DNA from: Methanobacteriota archaeon
Lineage (GTDB): Archaea; Thermoplasmatota; Thermoplasmata; RBG-16-68-12
Reading direction: 5' to 3'
Assembly: GCA_005879015.1 (NCBI GenBank)
Contig: VBMC01000031.1
Location: forward strand, 1-10,631
DNA: 10,631 nt
Shown piece by piece: positions 5,484-10,631 of the stretch (its first letter is position 1; each line of letters begins with the position of its first letter). The notes under the pieces were generated by a model. The model searched no databases, was not told the DNA's origin, and saw only the letters and a program-made list of their open reading frames with translations. The position numbers and the translations under genes were made by a program.

Positions 5484-5921
5484 TCAGTATCGACCGACCT
5501 GAAATCTCTCTTGCAGGACGATCCCAAAGACCGTGCCGAACAAGAGGATCGGGATGGACAGGAAGAAGAGCGGGAACCCCAAACGAAAGGTGAAGAAAAT
5601 CACGTCGTCCGGCCGGGTGACGATGAGCCCGGCGAACACCGGCGAAAGCGAAAGGAGGCTTGCGACGGCCGCCCCGATGGGGAGTGCGAGGAACGTCTGC
5701 AGGATTCCGGCGAGCAGATCGTCGGAGAGGAGTCCCACCAGGAACGCCGCGGCGAACAGGGCGCCGAACACGAGGAGGGGGCTCGACTCACCGGTCGCAG
5801 GGACCATCGCGCTCGGAAAGGACGAGGAGAACACCGCATAGCCCAAGAGCAGGCCGATGAAGCCGGCGAGGGCCGTGACCCGGGCGAACCGAGGGACCCG
5901 CGCGGAGAGGTTAGCTAGCAA
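5484..5921 (-). CDS. Four-span membrane protein of unknown function, last gene of the Dpp operon
   Basis: I do not recognise a family. The 145-residue product has a short basic N-terminus (RVPRFARV) and four likely membrane segments at about 14-34, 49-68, 73-93 and 113-137. Two acidic breaks (SDD at 66-68 and RPDD at 103-106) and a basic tail (QERFQVGRY) separate or follow them. The start is TTG at 5921: an in-frame TGA lies two codons upstream, and a GGGGTGA Shine-Dalgarno match (plus-strand positions 5925-5931) sits three bases before it, so the TTG is well supported. The gene overlaps the preceding one by 11 bases, which points to coupled translation and a shared transcript with the ABC transporter genes. 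It could be a transporter accessory subunit or an unrelated passenger. The opposite strand is open but encodes only a charged, low-complexity shadow. Confidence 0.72.
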   Translation of the reverse strand: MLANLSARVPRFARVTALAGFIGLLLGYAVFSSSFPSAMVPATGESSPLLVFGALFAAAFLVGLLSDDLLAGILQTFLALPIGAAVASLLSLSPVFAGLIVTRPDDVIFFTFRLGFPLFFLSIPILLFGTVFGIVLQERFQVGRY

Positions 5922-6615
5922 TGTTCACCCCGATCTCTCGTTCAATGCGACGGATGTCCCGCAAGTAGTTGGGAGCGGACGGCGAATTCGCTTCGGGGAC
6001 CCCATCGATCGTGAAGACAAGGTAGAGAAACTGGTTCCAGGGGACCGTGGCCGCGTCACCCCCCTTTGATACCGCGAAATCCGTGATGTTGCGGACGGCA
6101 GCGAATCGCGATGCATCCGTGGCCGCGCTCATCGTGAAGTCGAAGGTGAAGGTCTGGTTGCCCCGGGCGGGAATCGGATCGAGGCTCGGTTCTGAGGAGG
6201 TTCCGAAGACCCGGAAGAACCGCATCTCCCCTTCCGTCCCCGTCAGCCGGTCGTCCCCCAACCTGCGGGTCTCGTTCAGACCCGCTTCGGCAGGGCCGTC
6301 CCGGATCCAACCGCTGAAGGCCACCAAATAAACGTGCAGTCCCCGGGAGCTTGGATTCTCGACTCCGGCGGTCACACGGACCGTGACCGAGCCGTCCGGC
6401 CCCACCCGACCGTCGGAACCAATTCCTGCGAACGTGACCGTGAACCGAGGGACGATGTAGACCGAGGTCTTCGCCTGGACGATCGAAGTAAAGTTCGCCG
6501 CGGACAATGAGGCGAAGACGACGAGGAGGATGACTGCGACACCGACCGCAACCCACAAGGCCCTCCGAACGACCTTGGCCGTGGATCGCGGGCGGTCGAA
6601 GCCCGCATCGTTCAT
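5911..6615 (-). CDS. Membrane-anchored protein with beta-rich ectodomain, unknown function, in the Dpp operon
   Basis: No family is firmly recognised. The 234-residue protein has a basic N-terminus (RPRSTAKVVRR), one membrane span at about 20-40, and a long outward-facing domain by the positive-inside rule. The ectodomain is rich in alternating hydrophobic strands (SVYIVPRFTVTFAG, SVTVRVTAGVENPSSRGLHV), and the V-x-N-P pattern around residues 85-94 is reminiscent of LEA14/WHy-type beta-sandwich domains; this resemblance is tentative. Possible N-glycosylation sequons are at Asn41, Asn114, Asn153 and Asn176, which would suit an exposed archaeal protein. The start ATG overlaps the stop of dppF as ATGA, and the end overlaps the next gene, so it sits in the middle of a coupled series. 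A role as an accessory or substrate-contacting subunit of the transporter is inference from position. Confidence 0.75.
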   Translation of the reverse strand: MNDAGFDRPRSTAKVVRRALWVAVGVAVILLVVFASLSAANFTSIVQAKTSVYIVPRFTVTFAGIGSDGRVGPDGSVTVRVTAGVENPSSRGLHVYLVAFSGWIRDGPAEAGLNETRRLGDDRLTGTEGEMRFFRVFGTSSEPSLDPIPARGNQTFTFDFTMSAATDASRFAAVRNITDFAVSKGGDAATVPWNQFLYLVFTIDGVPEANSPSAPNYLRDIRRIEREIGVNIAS

Positions 6616-7721
6616 GGCTCCACCGAAGGCGGACCGGCGGACATCGATTCAAGGGCGGCTTCAGAGACAGCCTCCCGCGGTGCCATTCGGCCCTCGAAGA
6701 TGTCGACCGCGAAATGGCACTCGGCAAAATGACCCGGCTTGACTTCGATGTTGGGGGGCACAGTCGTGGTGCAGATCTCCTGCGCGTACACGCATCGAGT
6801 CCGGAACCGACATCCGCTCGGCACGTTGATCGGGCTCGGCAGTTCTCCGAAGATCGGAACCTGGGCGTAGGTGTGCTCCGGGTCGGGGACCGGTACCGAG
6901 GCGAGGAGCGCGCGCGTGTACGGGTGCGTCGCATGGGCGATGACCTCGTCCATCGGGCCCGTTTCGACGATCCGGCCCAGGTACATCACGGCAATGCGGT
7001 CCGCCATGTACCGCGCGACCGCGATGTCATGCGTGATGAACACGTACGGAATCCGATACTTCTCCCTCAGGTCCAGCATGAGGTTCATCACGCCCGCGCG
7101 AATCGACACGTCGAGCATGCTCACGGGTTCGTCCGCCACGATGACCTTCGGGTTCAGGACAATGGCGCGAGCGATCGCCACCCGCTGTCTCTGTCCCCCG
7201 GAGAGTTCATGGGGGAACCGGTCGAGCATGTCCTGTGCCGGCCTCAGGCCAGCGTCCTCGAGCGCGCGGATGACGACCTCCGTCCGTTCCTCCAACGACG
7301 TGGCGATTCGATGGATGATGAGCGGCTCGCTGACGGCGCGAAACACGGTGTACCGAGGATTCAAGGACTCATACGGATCCTGGAAGATCATCTGGACGTT
7401 CCGCCGGAATTCGAATAGCGCGTGCCCCTCCAGCGAGGCAATATCGACCCCTCCGAACATGATGTGCCCTCCCGTCGGCTCCTCGAGGCGCGTCAGCAGG
7501 CGTCCCGTCGTCGTCTTGCCGCAACCGGACTCGCCGACGAGGGAGAGGATTTCTCCCTGCCGGATGTCGAAACTGATCCCATCGACCGCCCGGACGCGCA
7601 CCGGCTCTCCCCGGAACGACTTGAGAAACCCTCGCCTGAGGTCGAAGTACTTTTTCAGATCGACGACGTGGATTTCTGCGCCGTCCGCCGGCATTTCCGC
7701 GGCGGGCCCGACCTCGGTCAT
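6612..7721 (-). CDS. dppF: Oligopeptide/dipeptide ABC transporter ATP-binding protein DppF
   Basis: This 369-residue ATPase is a typical DppF/OppF. It has Walker A GESGCGKTT (63-71), Q-loop Gln114 (MIFQDPYESLNPRYTV), signature LSGGQRQR (173-180), Walker B KVIVADEP (192-199) and the H-loop His231. The C-terminal oligopeptide-type extension follows, with HPYTRALL near 266-273 and four cysteines: Cys304, Cys310, Cys317 and Cys335. In related Dpp/Opp ATPases such cysteines can bind an iron-sulfur cluster. The spacing fits, but binding here is inference. The protein pairs with DppD to drive import of short peptides or similar solutes through the permease pair. Its ATG overlaps the TGA of dppD (ATGA, 7718-7721), and its TGA overlaps the ATG of the next gene in the same way. 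A GAGGAGGT stretch lies 11 bases upstream of the start. The specific substrate is not readable; nickel or sugar importers also belong to this family. Confidence 0.94.
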   Translation of the reverse strand: MTEVGPAAEMPADGAEIHVVDLKKYFDLRRGFLKSFRGEPVRVRAVDGISFDIRQGEILSLVGESGCGKTTTGRLLTRLEEPTGGHIMFGGVDIASLEGHALFEFRRNVQMIFQDPYESLNPRYTVFRAVSEPLIIHRIATSLEERTEVVIRALEDAGLRPAQDMLDRFPHELSGGQRQRVAIARAIVLNPKVIVADEPVSMLDVSIRAGVMNLMLDLREKYRIPYVFITHDIAVARYMADRIAVMYLGRIVETGPMDEVIAHATHPYTRALLASVPVPDPEHTYAQVPIFGELPSPINVPSGCRFRTRCVYAQEICTTTVPPNIEVKPGHFAECHFAVDIFEGRMAPREAVSEAALESMSAGPPSVEP

Positions 7722-9064
7722 CCTCGGAAGAGACCTCCTCGGGCGTAGAACTCGTCGACGAAGTGGCAGAGCCCGCGGTGGCCCGGTTCCGGGGTCACCT
7801 CAGGAGGATCGACCGTGGAGCAGATGTCCTTCGCGTACTGGCACCGGGGATGGAAGCGGCAGGCATTGGGCGGCGACAATAGGCTCGGCGGATTACCCGG
7901 GATCGAGACGAGTCGTCGGCGCTCACCCACGACACTGGGGAACGCGGACAGCAGCCCTTCCGTGTACGGGTGAATCGTCCGACTGAAGATCTTCGCCGAC
8001 GGCCCCTCTTCCACGATCTTCCCCGCGTACATGACGGCAATCCGATCCGCGACCTTCGCTACGACGGACACATCGTGCGAGATGATGATGAGGGCCATGT
8101 GGAGATCCTTCTGAATCCGAAGGATCTCATCCATGATCTTCGACGCCGTGATCACGTCGAGAGCGGTCGTCGGCTCATCGGCGATGACGAGGCGAGGACT
8201 GAGTGCCAGGGCCATCGCAATCATCGCCCGCTGCTTCATCCCCCCGCTGTACTCATGCGGGAAATTGTCGATCCGATCCGCCGGGATGCCCACAAGGCGG
8301 TACAGCTCCTCCACACGGGTCCTCGCGGCCTCAGGGCCGACGTCCTCGTGCGTCCGGATCGTCTCGATGATCTGACGCCCGACCGTGTAGACGGGGTTGA
8401 GGGCATTCATCGCCCCCTGAAAGACGATCGAGATCTGCTTCCATCGGACCGCGTTCAGCTTCGGATGATACTCCCTCAGGCGGCCATCCGGTCGGCGAGT
8501 GATGTCGACCAGGTCCCCATTTTGGGTCGCTGCCGCGAGGCGGTTCTTCGCCTCCGCGAGCGCGCGCCGCGAGGCTTTGTCGCCCGTCTCGAACTTCATG
8601 GTCAGGTCGCGGACGGTCCGCTCCAAGGCTTGAATCTCAGGGGCGAGATACGTTCGATACGTCTCCGAGAGTGGGTTCTCCAACGCGTCGACCTTGCGCC
8701 TCAGCTCCTCCAATCGAGGCGTCGCCTCCTTCGTTTCGGGGGCGCTCTGCACCGTTTCGAGCTCGGCCTTCGCTTTTTGCAGGTCCGGAGCCGCGCGCGC
8801 CTCGGCCATGTTCCAGTAGGCCGGCCGATACGGTGTGGCGTGGCCCTCCATGTCGAATATGATCTGTCCGCCGAACACGTGGGCATTCGAAGGAAGGAGC
8901 TGGGTGATTGAATACGCGAGGGTCGTCTTCCCGCAACCGGATTCCCCGACGAGGCCGATCGTCTCTCCCTCATCGAGGTTCAGGTTCACGCCATCGACGG
9001 CCTTGACCCAGCCGGCTCGCACTCGGAAGTACGTCTTCAGGTTTCGGACGGCCAGGAGTGGCAC
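7718..9064 (-). CDS. dppD: Oligopeptide/dipeptide ABC transporter ATP-binding protein DppD with long helical insertion
   Basis: The 448-residue product is a DppD/OppD-type ATPase, longer than the usual 320-350. Core motifs are Walker A GESGCGKTT (40-48), Q-loop Gln216 (ISIVFQGAMNALNP), signature YSGGMKQR (272-279), Walker B LVIADEP (292-298), D-loop TTALD and H-loop His330. The oligopeptide-type C-terminus has HPYTEGLL (365-372) and Cys402, Cys408, Cys415 and Cys433, a set like that of iron-sulfur-binding Dpp ATPases. The extra length lies between strand GGQIIFDMEG and the Q-loop (about residues 75-206). This region is rich in Glu, Lys, Arg, Leu and Ala, with heptad-like helices such as LEELRRKVDALENPL, and probably forms a coiled-coil hairpin. 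It is in frame and flanked by intact motifs, so a sequencing error is unlikely. The GTG start at 9064 lies three bases after the permease stop and has a GGAGG site nine bases upstream. It acts with DppF at the cytoplasmic face. Confidence 0.93.
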   Translation of the reverse strand: MPLLAVRNLKTYFRVRAGWVKAVDGVNLNLDEGETIGLVGESGCGKTTLAYSITQLLPSNAHVFGGQIIFDMEGHATPYRPAYWNMAEARAAPDLQKAKAELETVQSAPETKEATPRLEELRRKVDALENPLSETYRTYLAPEIQALERTVRDLTMKFETGDKASRRALAEAKNRLAAATQNGDLVDITRRPDGRLREYHPKLNAVRWKQISIVFQGAMNALNPVYTVGRQIIETIRTHEDVGPEAARTRVEELYRLVGIPADRIDNFPHEYSGGMKQRAMIAMALALSPRLVIADEPTTALDVITASKIMDEILRIQKDLHMALIIISHDVSVVAKVADRIAVMYAGKIVEEGPSAKIFSRTIHPYTEGLLSAFPSVVGERRRLVSIPGNPPSLLSPPNACRFHPRCQYAKDICSTVDPPEVTPEPGHRGLCHFVDEFYARGGLFRG

Positions 9065-9067
9065 CGA

Positions 9068-10631
9068 TCAGCGCCTCCGGAGCCGCGGGTTCACGATCTC
9101 GTCGAAGCCCCGACCGAGCAGGTAGAAGCCCAACGATACGAAGGTGATCGCCAGTCCGGGAGGCACGAGCCACCACCATGCACTGAGGGCGCCGCCAAAC
9201 GTCAGGACGGTCGACAACATGCCGCCCCAGGAAATGACGGTGGCGTCGCCCAACCCTAGGAAACTGAGGAACGCCTCCGTGACGATGGCGCCCGCCACAC
9301 CCAGGGTCATGAAGAGGAAACTGAAGGGCAGGACGTTCGGGGCGATGTGGTAGAAGATGATCCGGAAATCGCTGCCCCCGCTCACGCGGGCCGCGTCCAC
9401 GAAGGGCCGCTCCCGCAGGCTCAAGGTCTGCGCTCGGATGACCCGTGCGATCCCGGGCCAGCCGACGATTCCGAGGACGAGGATGATGACCCAGATACTC
9501 GGATGTTGAAAAATCGCCGCGACGACGAACACGATGGGGAGGAAGGGAAGGACCAGGAAGACGTCCGTCGTCCGCATGAGGAGGGTATCGACGAGTTTTC
9601 CATAGTACCCTGCGATCAGGCCAACGAACGTGCCCAGCCCGACGGCGAACGCGGCGGCGAAGACGCCGACAATGAACGCGACCTGCGTACCCCAGAAGAG
9701 CTGGGTGAGGATGTCCCCGCCGCGGAAGTCCGTCCCAAGCAGATACGTGTGCCCGGACGGGTAGGTTCCCGGGGGCAGGGGTGTCCGAGGAGTCCCCAGC
9801 AATTGGTGCACGACGGCCCTGCCTATCGAGGGCTCGATCCAGACGCCGTTCAATTCCTCTTGCGTGATTCCGAGGGTGAACTTCGTCCCTTTCAGGGCGC
9901 CCGCATACGCGAAGAGCGTCGCCGAACGGGGCGGGATGAGGGCAAATTGTTCCGCCTGGACCGGCGCGGATCCGCTCAGCTTCGTGCTGACGATGAAGAG
10001 TTGTGAGTCTTCCGTCGCCGCGAAGACCTGAGAAAGCTGATCGACCTCGAAGAACGTCCGCAGCCGACCTGCGAACGACTGGCGGAACTGCGGAATCTCG
10101 ACTCCTGTCACGTTGAGCCGAAACAGGTACGAAGTTCCGGAGGGGCCGCTCGCCTGATCAAAGAATGCGAAGTAGGTATCACGACCAATGTAGCTGGTCG
10201 CCCCTCCAATCGGCTGCCACGTCGGATTCGGAACGGAAAACTCCTGCACGACTCGGAGCGTGCCGATATCGAATGTCGCGATTCCCACCGCCGAGCTCGA
10301 GCGCAAGGGAAGGAAGAGCCACAGAGGCAATTCGCTCCGAGTGAATCCGATCGGTCCTGAAACGACGGCGGGCTGGCCATCGAGGGTCAGAGCCACGCGA
10401 CCGCGCAAAGGGCCGGTGACATTCCGCACCTCCAACGTACCGTTCGCCAGCGGCAAGACGATTCCTTGGGAGGGACCGGCTCGGAAGTCTTCGTAGGAAT
10501 CGACTCGGTTCGGGTTGTAGTACGCGAACGGCGGAGCGGACAGGGACACGTTTTCGAAGAGGACGGTTCGGCCCCTCGGAAGGGAACCGTCCCGGTTGGT
10601 GTCGGTGGCGTGGACGTACGTGATCTCGAAG
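9068..10631 (-). CDS. dppC: DppC-like ABC permease with very large extracytoplasmic domain (5' end outside window)
   Basis: The frame is open from the window edge to TGA at 9068-9070, giving 520 visible residues. The last 230 or so are a standard DppC core. It starts with HTYLLGTDFRGGDILTQLFW and has about five membrane spans, G-Y-Y-G-K-L-V-D and MRTTD before the second span, and the EAA loop RPFVDAARVSGGSDFRIIF with the downstream HIAPNVLP. The loop is where the permease contacts the ATPases. Before the core lie at least 290 residues with no membrane span, rich in beta strands and aromatic residues, with N-x-S/T sequons (NGT, NVT, NVT). A DTNRDG stretch near the window edge resembles a calcium-binding loop. 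In DppC this position corresponds to the outer loop after the first span, so the domain should face outward, with span 1 beyond the window. A GTG at 10549 is in frame but is not needed as a start, because reading continues without a stop to the edge. The paired permease DppB and a binding protein may lie upstream. Confidence 0.88.
   Translation of the reverse strand, partial: FEITYVHATDTNRDGSLPRGRTVLFENVSLSAPPFAYYNPNRVDSYEDFRAGPSQGIVLPLANGTLEVRNVTGPLRGRVALTLDGQPAVVSGPIGFTRSELPLWLFLPLRSSSAVGIATFDIGTLRVVQEFSVPNPTWQPIGGATSYIGRDTYFAFFDQASGPSGTSYLFRLNVTGVEIPQFRQSFAGRLRTFFEVDQLSQVFAATEDSQLFIVSTKLSGSAPVQAEQFALIPPRSATLFAYAGALKGTKFTLGITQEELNGVWIEPSIGRAVVHQLLGTPRTPLPPGTYPSGHTYLLGTDFRGGDILTQLFWGTQVAFIVGVFAAAFAVGLGTFVGLIAGYYGKLVDTLLMRTTDVFLVLPFLPIVFVVAAIFQHPSIWVIILVLGIVGWPGIARVIRAQTLSLRERPFVDAARVSGGSDFRIIFYHIAPNVLPFSFLFMTLGVAGAIVTEAFLSFLGLGDATVISWGGMLSTVLTFGGALSAWWWLVPPGLAITFVSLGFYLLGRGFDEIVNPRLRRR

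Noticed and set aside
5370..5918. 182-codon plus-strand open frame with very charged product
   Set aside because: It is the reverse of a hydrophobic membrane-protein gene, which typically yields Glu/Arg/Asp-rich shadows; no motif is seen.
6871..7986. 371-codon plus-strand open frame
   Set aside because: It is antisense to dppF and the end of dppD, both with full motif sets, and its translation is Ser/Arg-rich without family features.
7970..8911. 313-codon plus-strand open frame
   Set aside because: It is antisense to dppD, and its His/Arg/Asp-rich translation matches no family.

Overview
The window looks like a high-GC archaeal chromosome fragment, probably from an uncultured heterotrophic member of the Thermoplasmatota or a nearby euryarchaeal group. 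The archaeal assignment rests on a complete archaeal/eukaryotic-type DNA primase large subunit (PriL) with its four iron-sulfur cysteines, an AK6/Fap7-type adenylate kinase, and an archaetidylinositol-phosphate-synthase-like CDP-alcohol phosphotransferase. It is also supported by TATA-like boxes about 26-28 bases upstream of start codons, a spacing that implies leaderless mRNAs. The lineage is inference; no rRNA or tRNA gene is visible.

Layout. At 1-822 (+) lies the end of a BtuF-like cobalamin-binding protein, then a PduO-type cobalamin adenosyltransferase that is broken by a frameshift and an internal deletion. At 893-1975 (+) is an FMN-dependent 2-hydroxyacid dehydrogenase/oxidase with its own promoter. 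At 1972-3033 (-) is a MurG/GT28-like glycosyltransferase. At 3166-4206 (+) is priL, read here from a GTG start that fits a leaderless promoter. At 4203-5341 (-) a two-gene unit holds the AK6-type kinase followed by the CDP-alcohol phosphotransferase. At 5484-10631 (-) is a tightly packed transporter operon: a DppC-like permease (5' end outside the window), DppD, DppF and two unrecognised membrane proteins.

The genes are packed closely. Both convergent pairs (oxidase/glycosyltransferase and priL/phosphotransferase) overlap by four bases so that the two opposite-strand stop codons interlock. Genes inside the operons overlap or nearly touch, and several have Shine-Dalgarno-like sites, whereas three first genes have TATA boxes at leaderless spacing. 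The window thus suggests a mixed initiation strategy.

The most unusual region is the oligopeptide ABC operon. The permease has a visible extracytoplasmic part of roughly 290 residues in front of the usual permease core. DppD has an extra segment of about 110 residues, rich in coiled-coil-like helix, between Walker A and the Q-loop. The operon ends with a one-span protein carrying a beta-rich ectodomain and a four-span membrane protein, both translationally coupled to dppF. Together these suggest a specialised peptide (or other Dpp-type substrate) importer with extra surface and membrane parts. This is inference from architecture and gene order.
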